Positions 22,432 to 33,284 are shown, numbered from the stretch's first letter. The stretch: DNA of 64,000 nucleotides from Hetaerina americana (GCA_022747635.1 JAKTNV010000023.1:7245348-7309347), one strand, 5' to 3'. The notes: generated by a model not told the origin, from the letters alone. Program-made: numbers and translations.

Positions 22432-23640
22432 TTCTTCCATCACAGTTACGGTCACCAAAACAGCAACCAAAGGCTGCCCGTAGGGATCCGTTCTCGGTCC
22501 AACGTTCTGGCACTTAATCATGAACTCCATGCTGGGGGAAAAATTACCGGAAAATTGCAAACTAATTGCTTATGCAGGCGACATGGCCTTGATAATTCCA
22601 GGGAATGAACTCGAATCGAAAGCAGCGACATGAATGCAACCCCTTGAAGCTTTGGCGGAGGTGAATAAATTGAAACTATCAACGGAAAAAGTAAATTCAT
22701 GGTATTCGCGGCGAATGTTAAGCGTAACCCGACATGTAAAACATATGGAACTCAACTGAAACGAGTTAACGTATTCAAATATCTGGGGATAAACCTAGAC
22801 AAAAAACTATCATATGTTCACAATATCAACATTTTAACTAAGCAAATTAAAAATAAATACTTCGCCGCCAAGAGAATATGCCGCAATACATATGGACCAA
22901 TGGAACAAGTGAACACCGAAGTTTCTATTCCATCCCTAACCAACGGCCGTGAAATCTGGGGCCATAGGGTCAACCACTCCAAATCATAAGGAAATTAAGG
23001 GAAATGCAAAGGGATTGTCTAATCCCTATCACAAGAAGCTACTCCAGTGAAAGTATAGATGCACTTTGCGTAATTACAGGATTACCTTCGGTGCTGTACA
23101 TCATAAGGGAAAAAGGGAGTTACCATCATTAATTATCGTAAAGGGCTTCAGGCTAAACACCACGATAAGATAATTGCGGAACACACCATCCTAAGTAAAA
23201 AGGATGCACAAAAAGAACTGAGAGAAGAGCCATTAAAAACTGGCAAAGGGACTGGAACTCCAATCCTAATGGGAGGTCCACTTTCCCGGTTTTCCCATGC
23301 ATATTAGGCAGACGCAAAATCGGGATAAACTACAATTAAAAACTAACTCAAATATTAACTGGACATGGGATTTTTAATTCCTACCTTAAGAAAATTGGCA
23401 AATCGTCCTCAGAAAAATATGAAACTCGCGACTTAGGAGACACAATTACACACAGAATGCAGAACTGCCTGAAATTCGAGGTACAAAGATATAATACCTT
23501 GCATAATATGGAATCCAAAACTATGAGCATCAAAGTAACCATTTGGGAATCATTCATGAACCCCGATATCCTGAAGGAACTGGAGAAGTTAGCATTGTAA
23601 AACATAAATAAATGGTAGTATGTCCAACCAAAAGAAGACA
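22432..23640 (+). mobile_element. R1-like LINE, 3' half of the reverse transcriptase onward
   Basis: Begins right after the mariner end with KGCP-stop-GSVLGPTFWHLIMNS, the GCPQGSVLGP motif with Gln replaced by a stop. Then comes LIAYAGDMALIIPGNELESK, where the YADD box reads YAGD, so a metal-binding aspartate is lost. STEK-x-KFMVFAANVKRNP and VNVFKYLGINLDKKLSYVHN follow, then REMQRDCLIPITRSYSSESI and DALCVITGLPSVLYI. Further on, GHGIFNSYLKKIGKSSSEKY, then DLGDTITHRMQNCLKFEVQR follows the zinc-knuckle region, although its cysteines are mostly gone. The 5' end is truncated. Confidence 0.8.
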
Positions 23641-24724
23641 GAATATGAAAGATATTCTAAAGTGAGACATTAGGACATTTGCTATAGAAACGAAACTGAT
23701 AAGGTTAATCAACAGTGAATCAAGGAATAAAATAACATGACGGAATAGAAGAAACACGAAGGCTACGAAAAGAAGAGCACTTCCTACTTGTTTACAGGAA
23801 GATGGCGCGAATGTAATCTCTCTGTGCATTATTGTGTAATGTACTTATTGTAATATTTTAAATGTTCTTATTCACTGTCTAAAGTAATGCAAAGCCAGCC
23901 AATGGCGCGCATACAATCTCTCTGTACTTTATTGCATTATTTCCATTTATTGAAATATTGCATTATTTATTTATTGCAATATTTAATATGCTCTTATTTA
24001 CTGTGTAAATTAATGTAAGTCTAGCTAACTCAAAGGGGAAGTGAGCATTCAGCAGGTATCCCCAAAATGACCTGTTGCATAAAATACCTCATGTCAATAA
24101 AGGGAATACTGTTCAAGGGGAGAACAAGAACAGAGGGTGATGGGTTTTTCTCCCCCACCCCAGAGAGAGGATTGGAAGTGACAGGGATGCACACTGGATA
24201 TCTGGTACCATTCTAATTCCCTTTTTTTTGCGCCAACACTAAAAGCAACACGAATGGTATTTATTTTAAGATCAAGCAGCGCTATTGTTTACGTGCCGCA
24301 AAACCTCATCGAAGAATCGCGCCGTGGTCGACCAACTTGACCGATGGACCGAAAATAGTCGTCCTCTCTGTAGAACGCGCAAAGGCATTAATCCAGTCAC
24401 GCGATCCATGAGATTTCGGGTGGATTGGATTGGGTAATTGGCACCCCTGCGTGGACACCCAAAATTAAGTGTACCTTCTTCCCTGATGCAGTATTATCCC
24501 TGCAGTACAGCGTCGAATCAAAGTCCGATGCCAACCACACTGAAAAGTTTTCTTCAAACTTCCGTTGCAATGACATTTACCAAAATGAATTCATACTTTT
24601 ATAGCAATATCAATGTGTGCTCATGAAACATTGTGTTTTTTAAAATACGTGACTAAATATCATTATGAAAAGACATTACGTAGCCCTTCAAACACAATTA
24701 TTATTAGTGAAATAGGTACTTCCT
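23641..24724. other. no recognised gene
   Basis: At 23800-24010 a phrase (TGTAATGTACTTATTGTAAT and TTTATTGCAATATTTAATAT) recurs two or three times with a TCTCTGTAC/TGCATTAT context, a local tandem duplication. Nothing else was recognised. Confidence 0.4.
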
Positions 24725-24752
24725 GCCAGTGTGGTGAAACGCGTCGTGTTAC
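24725..24752 (+). ncRNA. hammerhead-like motif relic
   Basis: CCAGTGTGG forms a 3-bp hairpin, followed by TGAAACGCGTCGTGTTACC. The GAAA, palindromic CGCG, then UC order equals that at 51031-51040. The CTGANGA half is decayed (only CTG remains at 24724). See the related findings. Confidence 0.3.
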
Positions 24753-25239
24753 CGAAAGGAATCTGTTCGGGAGTCCCAAGTGTTTTTTTTCCGATATGAA
24801 TGTTTAATCCACTTTCCTTTCACATTCTACGTGCAAGTTTAATTCTATTACTTACAACAATGGAGTCTCTACACGGTGTCGTCTACCCTCTACGCATGCT
24901 CATTTAAAACTTTGGTGACCTGATTATCCAATCACATACCGAAACAAAATCATCAATATCATCGATAATCGGAAACATTTGATTCGATATTTACCATATG
25001 GTCTTCGAGCGAAAAAAATATCGATCCAAAATGAATGAATATGAATGCTCACATAAAATTTTTGAAACACCTGGGTATCAAATCAAGCATTGAAACAATA
25101 TTAAACAAATTGTCGATAGTCGGGAAACTATCGATATGAAGGCTGCCAAAGGATCATTGATTGAAAATGACTGATACATGCCTATAAATATCGTCCGTCC
25201 CTAAATATCGGTCACTTCCGATTCAATTTCGAATCGGAA

Positions 25240-25720
25240 AACTCCCGGTGGCGTCATCGGCGTGAGAGAGTCCCGACGCGACCTTGTTTCCCTCCTCGAC
25301 CCACCACTTGGCCTCCTAACACTCATCGAGCAAACCGCCCACCCCCATTCGCCCGCCTCCCCCCGCCCACCTCGCCCTGCGGACTCCTCTTCCCCTCCGG
25401 GGGCCGAGGGGAACGGGAGAGAGGGGTGAAGCCACCGCGCGGGGTCGCGAAAACGAGAGGGCCCGACGCGAAAACGTGGTGGCCCTCTTTTTGTCCTGGC
25501 CTTCCTCCGCCGCGACGAAAATAGTTCGGCGGGAAACCTGCCCCGGGCGGAATCCGCGTGAGGCGAAATGCCATCAGAGCGGGAAATTTTGAGATCTATC
25601 TTGGCGTGTGGGACGGAAAGAACCGCGGAGATCGACCCGCGAGAACCGTGGGGACAGGGCTCAACTGGTGCTGGCGGTGGGTGCACATGAGAAACCACTT
25701 AGTACCATATTACGGATATT
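25240..25720. other. CpG-rich block
   Basis: A sharply GC-rich, CpG-dense block in AT-rich surroundings, densest at 25340-25560. Open frames on the minus strand (25201-25698 and 25323-25574) show no domain and look composition-driven. It may be a CpG-island promoter or the edge of an old GC-rich element. There is no obvious TATA box or splice site tied to it. Confidence 0.4.
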
Positions 25721-26089
25721 GCGAAACACCGATTGGCTGGCACGAAATACAAGCTCGGTACATTCTGGCTCCAAAATATGCTCTTTATTGAATACGAGTG
25801 CATATTCATTCGCTTTACGAAATCTGTTCCTAAGGTTCCCCCAACTTCTGGAATAGCCCGCCTTCAGTTGGTTATTTTTTGGTCCGCTTGAAGGCGTTGT
25901 GTCCGCGAAAACTTTCGGAATGACCTCTTAAACCACTTTGTTGGTATCTTGTTTTGTTGATTTGTGACGGCCGTTTATGCGAAGGGGCGTTCATGGAGTG
26001 TAGCGAGAAATGGGATCCGCTGAATTTAGCTCTTTCAAGAAGCAGCGTTCTTCTGTGTAATTCTGCGTGATATATATATATACTCGATG

Positions 26090-26880
26090 AATCCTTCGCG
26101 GAAACTTATGAGTTGATCACAATAGTTTATGGTAAGGGTACTATGAAACGTACCACGTGTTATGAGTGCTTTACCCGATTCAAAAAGGGGCGGCAATCAG
26201 TGGCAGACGACGGGCGTTCCGGAAGACCATCAACGTCGACTAATGAATAGAAGGTGAACTATCTCGTTCGTGCAAATCGACATTTGACTCTCAGGGAACT
26301 TGCAGAAGAGTGTGGCATCTCTATTGGCTCGTGACATGAAATCCTGAATGAAAAAATGAGGAAGCATCGAGTCGCCGCCAAATTCGTGTCTCGCCTGATG
26401 ACAGCAGACCGGAAACAGCATCGAGTTCAAGCCTGTCAGGAACTGTTTGATCGAGCTGAAGAGGATGAAACCGTCTTTTTCAGGACCATTATAGTCATGG
26501 GTTCATAGATGATAGCAAAAAACCAACCTTCACAGCGGATTGGTGAAACATTCCCCCGCCCCACAGAAGCTCGACAAGTTCGCTCGAATGTCAAGGTGAT
26601 GCTGACTGTTATTTTCGGTGCAAAGGGGGTCGTGCATTGCGAATTTCTACCTAAAAGCCAGAGAGTCAACACAGAGTTCTACCTGGGTGCTTTGAAACGC
26701 CTAAGAGAGAGAATCAGGCGAAAACGGCCCGAACTTAGGAGGAGCGGTGAATGGGTTTTTTCGCCACGACAACGCGCGGGCTCATTCGTTTCTCGGAACT
26801 CGCGATGTTTTAGCCAAAAACAAGACCGCCGTGTTTCCCCATCCACCATACTCACCAAGACCTGACCCTATATGACACAC
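26090..26880 (+). pseudogene. mariner-like transposase pseudogene
   Basis: Plus-strand fragments in order: ETYELITIVYGKGTMKRTTC, YECFTRFKKGRQSVADDGRS, GRPSTSTNE, LTLRELAEECGISIGS, then HRVAAKFVSRLMTADRKQHR and VQACQELFDRAEEDE. ARQVRSNVKVMLTVIFGAKG, VVHCEFLPKSQRVNTEFYLG, KRLRERIRRKRPELRRSG and FFRHDNARAHS follow. The GDES position of the first catalytic aspartate reads MGS-stop; the second (HDNARAH) survives after a frameshift near 26750; the third (PYSPRPDP) is doubtful. The copy ends soon after that site. No terminal repeats were found. Confidence 0.85.
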
Positions 26881-26994
26881 TTATCCCAGCGTCTCTTTCA
26901 CTTTTGAAAGCGATCAGCAAAGTCCTTTTTCGGAATGCTCATCGGCTGCCTCGTCGCATTCTCCTTTACGAATCTCGTCAACCGAATGTCAGGA

Positions 26995-27341
26995 GGAGTA
27001 GTAGTATGTACGGGAGGCGACCGACCCAGCTTGGCTCATTTGCGCCACTAGGGATGGATGGGAAAGGAGGAAGGGTGGAGAGAAACCCGGAGTCAGCACC
27101 AGCTTACTCTTAACGAAAGGCGCCACGGAGTCCGCGGTTTAACGGCCCATCCGATGGACAGCGTGCTCACCCAAAGTGCTCTCCATCAAGCACCTCAAGT
27201 AGGGATCGGAATACCACTGAAAAATATCAGCCGAATCTGCCATGATTCGAACCCGGGCCTCGTTGGGTAGCCCGGTTCCGAATCCGGGCCTCTGACTCGG
27301 TGGGAAGCCAGTACGTTAGCCACCGCACCATTCCGATCCCC
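26995..27341 (-). mobile_element. SINE-1 copy with partly duplicated head
   Basis: Minus-strand head GGGATCGGAATGGTGCGGTG GCTAACGTACTGG, then two overlapping B-box-like stretches (near 27242-27258 and 27267-27288), the link CAGATTCGGCTGATATTTTT, the same body as the other copies, and a 3' end GGTCGGTCGCCTCCCG followed by ACTACTACTCC near 26995. The second B box suggests a head duplication or template switch. Confidence 0.83.
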
Positions 27342-27499
27342 TCGAATGCAAAGAAAACTGGGTTTTTGTTTAATGGTTTATGCCGTACACCCCTGAGTCA
27401 TCTCCAGTTATGACCTTTTTTAGAATACCTGGGAAAACCGGCACGGAGCAAGTTTCCTGCAACACCAGGACGAAGTTCTTGACGTTGACGAGATAAAAG

Positions 27500-27770
27500 A
27501 AAATGTGTAGATGCCTCATTTAAATTAATCAGCCCCAACTCAACTTATCAAATCTCCCGTCTACCTCATTCATATCATCCCTACTCACCCCCTTTCCCAC
27601 AACCAATCCGCCATAACCATTTTTCGGTTTCGGTGATCGAAAATCTCCCCGAATCCGTAAGTAAGAGTTGAGAGCTCGCGAGATGTCTCTCATGTGAAGG
27701 CTCTCAAACCTCCCGGGTATGACGTGGCCCACTATAACCATCCAGTAACCATCATCCCCTCATATTGTTG
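27500..27770 (+). mobile_element. Penelope-like element GIY-YIG domain fragment
   Basis: The stretch around 27545-27735 (CCTCATTCATATCATCCCTA, then TTTCGGTTTCGGTGATCGAA) is homologous to 42605-42750 in the PLE region there. The shared protein sense is a FSVSVIENLPKS-like stretch followed by R-T-R-x-x-x-H-x-W-L-L. This is the end of the GIY-YIG endonuclease domain. Stops and frame changes are present. Confidence 0.6.
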
Positions 27771-28049
27771 CTCTTCCTCCTTCCCTCCACATGCCATCTC
27801 CGCTCTTTCCCGGAAAAAGGCATTCTGAGGATGACGGTTTGACCGTTATCCTTAGACCTCCGATAGAAACGTCAATCGTGTCCGAGAGTGTCCTTCTTTG
27901 TGCTTTTGTTTCTTCCTGAAATTGTGCCAATTCAATTTAAAATGTCGGTCCCTTCATAGCTTTTCTGTTAAATACCATTATTGATTTGTCCTATATACTT
28001 ACCTTTCCATCCTCATCGCGGAATATTACCTTCAATTTTCCCTCCCAAT
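27771..28049. other. no recognised gene
   Basis: No motif recognised. It may be the 5' side of the RTE fragments that follow, but I could not align it. Confidence 0.4.
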
Positions 28050-28640
28050 ATTCTTCTACCTAACGTATTTTGCCCCAAAATGTGTCCAATCTTAGCGGTC
28101 GAGTTCTCCGTATGACCCTCTCCTCTCCGGCTATTCTATGCGTTAGCATGTACTTCCTCTTTCTCCGTTTTCTGTTCATTCAATCTTCGGCATTCCGCTC
28201 CAGCACCTTGTTTTTTATTCTACGTTGGTCCATCTTTCCAATGTTCCTCGTCTCCGACCTGTAGAACGCCATACGAACACTTTATCGAGCTGCTTCCTTG
28301 TGTGCAACCATAGGTCCTTTGAACACGGTCTTTCTGGCGGGGCCTTCTCTTCAATTTACTCCATATCATTCTTCTAACCAATCCATTGTGCCTCTAGGTG
28401 TATCCGATCCATCTAGTTCTTCCTCGCCGTAGAGTTTTCCTTATGGTCCCTCCACCTTCTGTTCTTCTACATGCGTATTTCCCCGTTCATCACTTTGTCT
28501 GTCCATTTAATCTTCAGCATTCTCCTCCAGCATCATGTTTTAACGGGTTCTATAATTCGATGGTCGATTTTTCCAGTTTTTCATGACCCTGTTCCATAGA
28601 GAGCGATGCGTTATGCGAAAAGTTTAGACAAACTGATTCC
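28050..28640 (-). mobile_element. two RTE-type LINE C-terminal fragments, same orientation
   Basis: Read on the minus strand, 28300-28620 gives CWRRMLKIKWTDKVMNGEIR and pieces of R-x-R-W-I-G-Y-T-x-RHNGLVRRMI. Then 28060-28260 gives a second copy with GRRRGTLERWTN, CRRLNEQKTEK-like and IGHILGQNTLGRRILGGKL residues. Both match the C-terminal tail of RTE-type LINEs (RRMLxIxWTDxVxNEEV, WIGHxLRHNxLxRxIIEG). They are a different subfamily from copies A-D, and both are full of frame breaks. Two tails in the same order suggest two nested insertions or a tandem duplication. Confidence 0.65.
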
Positions 28641-29160
28641 TTGTAGGGGAGCCTCCGTTGGCAACCCGCAGGACCTTTTTGATGGGCAATTATGCCTGTA
28701 ATGTCCCGTGACGAACCATCCATGTTTTAACATCTTTTTTAATCATCGGATTTTAGACTTATTTAACAGGCGGAGAAGGTCCACTAAGCCCCTAGCAGTT
28801 CCTTTTAATGATTAATCCATGAACTTGATTTTACCTTTCCTCAAATATGCCCCGTCTCCTAAACTAAATATCCTCCTTGGTTAACACCAACGCCTGATAT
28901 TAAGACCATGTCACACGCACACCCTAAAGCGTTCACGGCCGTGTAGGAATACCAGCGACTCTTTAGTGCCTTCCTCGGATCGCACTCCGACTTCGCCCCT
29001 ATCTGCATACGCCGATGGGTCGAAGTCGGAATCCACATGTGCCTGTGCGGTCGTCTCCCGCTACCATCGAGTCGAGGGGGAAAAACTGAACACGTTTTGC
29101 AGTTTATTCACAGCCCGTCAGCTATCAGGATGACCCTGAAAGAAATAAAAGAAACAACGG
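28641..29160. other. no recognised gene
   Basis: No motif found. Confidence 0.4.
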
Positions 29161-29164
29161 CTCT

Positions 29165-29887
29165 TTCCTCATCTGTTCGGATTCGTTGAGCGCCTTAAAA
29201 TCCATATTGGTCTTCTCACCATTGCACTCAATGGTTCAGGAGAACCACTATACCCTCTTATCCCTTCAGAGGAAGAGGAACAGGGTATCCTTTATATGGA
29301 CTCCTGGTCACGTAGAAATACCTGGCAATGAAAAAGCCGACAAAGCAGCGAAGGAAGCCCTGGGCAAACTCGAGACCGATTCCACCACGTTAGTACCTGT
29401 GGAGGATCTAAAGGCCGCCTTGCGGAATTCGGTTCTATGCCAGTGGGAGGAAGCTTGGCGGTCCTTAAATAACAACAAACTTAGGGTAATAAAATCAGTC
29501 GCTTCGGTATGGCCCTCTTCCATCCGGAACATTCGGAGGGAAGGGGTCACGAGCACGCGCTTGAGGATAGGGCACTCGGCCCTCACGCACTCGTACCTAT
29601 TCACGGAGGGAAAAGTGCAGCCTCGCTGCAATGCTTGTGACCTGCCCCTGACGGTAAAACATATCCTGACACTGCGTCATAAATATCGACGGGTCAAAGA
29701 CTGTTTTATGATAAGGGGTAATTTAAGGAATATTTTAAGGGATGATCCTACTTCTTTAAATAGAGTTTTAAAATTTTTAAGGGATACTGACCTAATGGGA
29801 CAACTTTATTTGCGGTATCTTTATTTTTTAACGGTTTTGTTTTTAAATATTTATGTATTCATTTGTTTTTATTTATGTATTTATTAA
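29165..29887 (+). pseudogene. I-like LINE ORF2 C-terminus (RNase H and CCHC region)
   Basis: From 29170 the frame reads ICSDSLSALKSILVFSPLHS, where DSLSAL carries an RNase H acidic residue. Then come RVSFIWTPGHVEIPGNEKAD and KAAKEAL (the WxPGHxGIxGNExAD motif with its histidine and final aspartate). GVTSTRLRIGHSALTHSYLF and QPRCNACDLPLTVKHIL follow, the C-x-x-C-x-x-x-L-T-x-x-H-I-L zinc motif. After that a tail rich in Leu/Phe runs into the 3' UTR. The frame is open for 233 codons, so decay is mild here, although the reverse transcriptase is absent. Confidence 0.82.
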
Positions 29888-29990
29888 AATTGGATAGAGG
29901 TTTTTAACGTTTTCGCAGTAGTGCAAGATGACCATAGTTGTCGATGCACCCTAAAAACCCCAACTACAACACTTCTGATTCCTTGTTTCC
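29165..29990 (+). mobile_element. I-like LINE 3' end with RNase H domain
   Basis: Truncated at its 5' side, it keeps the end of an RNase H domain and the C-terminal zinc-knuckle-like region, followed by a 3' tail. The tail ends near 29950 with AAGATGACCATAGTTGTCGA TGCACC, the kind of end common in I-like LINEs. It is the most readable LINE tail in this half of the window. Confidence 0.8.
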
Positions 29991-30854
29991 AACCTCAGGC
30001 ACTGTGACTTCGTGACTGTTGCTTCATAAAAATGAAGTTATACTGCTGCCAAGGTAGGTGAATAATTCCACTTGTTCTAGCTTGACTCCTCGAATTGTGA
30101 CATCTGCTTTCAGACTCTCTCTTACACACACAAGAGTAATAGTTTTCTTCTTAGTAATTCTCCTATTATATTCCCGAAGTAGGTGGTCCAAAACAGTCAT
30201 GGGTCCATGCAGATCCTCTCGCGTTTCCGTAATACTGCGATGGCATCTGCGAACCGGAGCGTGTTGATGTCTTCGCCATTCACCTTGACTCCTTTGATAC
30301 TCCATTCCTGTGCTTCCCTTATTGTCTCTTTCAGATGCGTATAGGTGGAACAGTGCTGACGAGAGTTTGCATCCTTTTGTAACTCATTTTGTATTTTGCA
30401 TTCTATTTTCTGTCCATTTTTCATGCATATTCTTTTCATTTCTTCCCATTGTCTTCGTATTCCATTAGAATAATTCCATTAGAACAATGGACATTATCGG
30501 AAATCATTTTTCTTTCTCGGAATCGTCTCTTTGCTAGTTTCGAAGCCGTTTCGCTCTTTCTCTTTTTTATGTTTTCATTAATTCCTTCGAACCAGTTTCC
30601 TGTCCACTCTTTCTGAATCATCTTGTACTCTTATGTGACTCGGTTCCGCAACTTTTCAAAAGAGGTTCCCTCCGTTTCGATTATTAGATTCTTGTATTTT
30701 CTACTTGCTTTTGTGAGGCCTCTTCATTGACATGCCATCCTCGGCCGCTCAGATTTAGCCGCCTCCCTAACGAATTGCTCATCTGCTCTTTCGTTTATGA
30801 TATTCTTTATTTCCATCACTTGTGCTTCAATGCCAGCAACATACATTTTCCCGG

Positions 30855-31165
30855 GGATCAGGATGGTTCAGTGGCTAACGTTCTGGCTCCCAACCAAGAG
30901 GGCCCGGGTTCGAATCCCGGAGGTGGCAGATATTTTGCAGTGGTATCCCGATCCCTACTCGATGTGCTTTGTGGAGGGCACCTTAAGTGAGTACGCCGTC
31001 CGTTGCGTTAAGCCGTGGACCCCTTTGCGCCTTTCGATAAGAGTAGGCTATTGCCGACACCGGGCATTCCTCCACCTGCCTCCACCCTCCATCCTTTCCT
31101 ATCTATCTCTGATGGCGCAAATTACCTCTGCTGTCGGTTGCCTTCCCTAAAAACTACTGCTACTG
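30855..31165 (+). mobile_element. SINE-1 copy inserted in RTE LINE
   Basis: The head GGGGATCAGGATGGTTCAGT GGCTAACGTTCTGG and B box GGGTTCGAATCCCGGAGG are well kept, then GGCAGATATTTTGCAGTGGT ATCCCGATCCC and a body ending GTCGGTTGCCTTCCCTAAAA ACTACTGCTACTG. It is the least-decayed of the three SINE-1 copies and supplies the family's order: head about 75 bp, link, body about 200 bp, ACT-rich tail. It sits inside an older RTE LINE, so it is the younger insertion. Confidence 0.88.
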
Positions 31166-31234
31166 AAGATGGGTTTGGTTCATAACACCCAAATGACTGG
31201 TTATGCCCCTTAAATCAACAGAGTTCAATCCAAA

Positions 31235-31345
31235 AAAGTGGAAAATGTTGGTTGGCGTTGCCCGGTAGGATCCACCGCAACGGCGCTAATGGCCTCATCT
31301 GTGGGTCGCCTCCCCTATAACTAATACTACGGCTAATTCTTTCCT
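31235..31345 (+). mobile_element. SINE 3'-end fragment
   Basis: GTGGGTCGCCTCCCCTATAA CTAATACTACGGCT repeats the 3' end of the adjacent SINE-1 (GTCGGTTGCCTTCCCTAAAA ACTACTGC). It lacks a head. It is either a 5'-truncated second copy or the leftover of a tandem pair. Confidence 0.55.
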
Positions 31346-31540
31346 TCTGTTTTCCTGTCGGTGGTCCCGGTGAACTCTTCCTTTTTATTTTCCTTTGGTA
31401 TCCTTCTGTTATATCTGGGTTCTCCTATCGTTTTCCTCATGTTATTCAATCGCATTCGGCTGCGCATTACGACCATGTTGTGATCGCTATTTGTGTATAT
31501 CCAAGCCAAGGACGCTTTCACAATTATTTTCACTCAGCTT

Positions 31541-32944
31541 TTGCTCTCTCTCGGCTTTCCCGAGTTCTGACCAGAATTTATTAAATTTCGTGGCTTTCCT
31601 GGATCCCTGGCACCTTCTTGTATCATCTCATCAGGTGTTGCTTGAAGAGGGCGTTTGCCAGTCCCTTCTTCCTCGTTTCGGGATGATATCGGTTTGCCCC
31701 AGTAAGGTCTCGTTTTCCCGACCTGAACTACCGTACCCTGCTTCTTTCTCAGCTCTCTCCGACCCCAGCGCTCCAGGCTCCGACGGACCAGGCCCGACTC
31801 CATTAGGTTCTCCTTCCCTTGCACCATTCTTAGTACTTCTTCCAGTTTTTCATGCATTCCTTCAGTGTCTTCTTCTTAATGGCTGGGCATTGGCATTAAA
31901 ATCTGCACCAGCACTGTGCTTGTAGGCTCTCCCTCTAACTTTATCGTTAGAATTCACTCATTGTATTGCCAGCATGATTCGACTATTCTCGTCCATTCTC
32001 TCTTGAGTATGATGACCAATCCTGCAATCTCATGGTCGTATCATAACTATGCAATTTCGCATTCGTCGCTCCACGTCGCCGTCGGACCAGACCCACTTAT
32101 TCTCGCTCGCTCCCAAGCTGTCTACCCCGCGTTTGTCGATCTCCATCTTAGCATTTTCCAACTGCCCGCACACACAACCCGAAAGCTGACTTATTTGGAT
32201 GCAAGGGATTTTTGAGCCAGCCTGTCTGAAATAAGCATGCTTAGAAACACTAGCAATGATTCCCTCCCCATCGCCACCAAGACACCACTACTTTTAACCC
32301 TTTCAATCCTAAAACGACGGCCCTGACCTTCACCCCGAGAAACAATTCGTTTTAGTCCAATGTTGATGACCTGAACTTTGAAACATATCTGCGAGTGCCA
32401 TTTATTGTGTCAGCAACGGAAATTAGAGGCATGGTCTCGTATTTTCCGCGCGTAGGAAGAGCTTTAGGAAAACTACTTAGGAGAATTCATAATATATTTC
32501 TAAATATCCTAAACAAAAACGACTGCGCTTCCTCCAGCCCTTCTTCATCCTGAGCCGCTCTCGCAGTCCCAAAAAACATATCCCTCCATAATGCCTCAAT
32601 TGATAGTGGTTACCGAATTTCCGTGATTGCCTCACTCCCACCCCCCAACCCACTACAATCAGGTCAAACTTCAAACGAGCAGGCCCACCTATGGCATTTA
32701 GAAGCATCCATACCTTTACCCATCATTCCATGTGGTTCGCCGGGCACATTTCCCCCATCGTTATCTCCTCCTTCGTCTCTTTCAACTGTTCAAACAAAGC
32801 CATCCCTCATCAGCGCCCTGAAGGCAATGACCGAGTCCGCCGTCGAACATCGGCTGCAGACACCCTGACCCGCTGGAAAACTCGCGAAATCCTCACCGCG
32901 AACCCTTCCCTCTGACACCCCTGCCACTCCTATCATCGTCCGGC
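31541..32944. other. no recognised gene
   Basis: Open frames at 31395-31925 (+), 31534-31857 (-) and 32623-32915 (+) have no visible domain. The pyrimidine-rich plus strand favours chance frames. It may be a degraded continuation of the RTE LINE, but I could not align it. Confidence 0.4.
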
Positions 32945-32955
32945 CGCAATCATTT

Positions 32956-32957
<2 letters not shown>

Positions 32958-32999
<42 letters not shown>
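32958..32999. repeat. (TA)n microsatellite
   Basis: About 21 TA units; followed by a 42-bp segment that recurs at 33243-33284. Confidence 0.95.
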
Positions 33000-33004
<5 letters not shown>

Positions 33005-33048
33005 TTACTATATATCAGGGTTTTAGCAGAGCTAACACGCTCATTGAA

Positions 33049-33196
33049 GTAGGTTGATAGGCGTAGATTGTAGACTTTTGAAATGTGGTTGTGGAGAAGG
33101 TGAAATGAGCTCGGAGGATAACAGATGAGAAAGTGATGTATGGTGGGGAAGGAGAGAGGATTGCTGGAAGACGTGAAAAGGAGGCAGGAAAGATGG

Positions 33197-33202
<6 letters not shown>
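33049..33202 (+). mobile_element. RTE LINE C-terminal scrap
   Basis: Nucleotide-level match to copies B and C at the region coding ETWSLKQEDRRRLEAFEMWV to the GGKRGLLxxxxxRQEKWM part. For example, TTGAAATGTGGTTGTGGAGA and TATGGTGGGGAAGGAGAGAG are close to 8769-8788 and 8844-8863. Ends abruptly in TA repeat. Confidence 0.75.

Positions 33203-33242
<40 letters not shown>
33202..33242. repeat. (TA)n microsatellite
   Basis: About 20 TA units directly after the RTE scrap. Confidence 0.95.
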
Positions 33243-33284
33243 TATATATCATGTTTTTTTGCATAGAAAACGCGCTCATTGAAG

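Larger units (their letters stand above)
30010..31540 (-). mobile_element. RTE-type LINE (third subfamily), interrupted by SINE
   Basis: On the minus strand, 31333-31533 gives NSDHNMVVMRSRMRLNNMRK, the catalytic SDHN end of an RTE-type endonuclease. After a SINE insertion (30855-31165), 30197-30439 gives IREAQEWSIKGVKVNGEDIN and TLRFADAIAVLRK, where the FADD box reads FADA. Then 30024-30305 gives TVLDHLLREYNRRITKKKTI, then KADVTIRGVKLEQVELFTYL GSSITS. The part between endonuclease and reverse transcriptase (30440-30850) is only weakly recognisable. The copy ends at 30010 near the I-like LINE tail. Confidence 0.75.
33007..33284. repeat. direct repeats flanking a LINE scrap
   Basis: ACTATATATCAGGGTTTTAG CAGAGCTAACACGCTCATTG (33010-33048) recurs as ACTATATATCATGTTTTTTT GCATAGAAAACGCGCTCATT (33241-33280). 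Both follow a (TA)n tract. Between them lies a fragment of RTE LINE (33049-33202). The arrangement looks like a duplicated unit rather than a normal LINE target duplication. Confidence 0.6.

Noticed and set aside
25201..25698. 165-codon Arg/Pro-rich minus-strand protein
   Set aside because: Composition-driven frame in a CpG-rich block with overlapping frames in other registers and no domain.
31160..31200. Another hammerhead-like site (CTGAAGATGGGT...ACCC)
   Set aside because: CTGAAGA here comes from the ACT/CTACTG tail of the SINE and no GAAA with a short palindrome follows.
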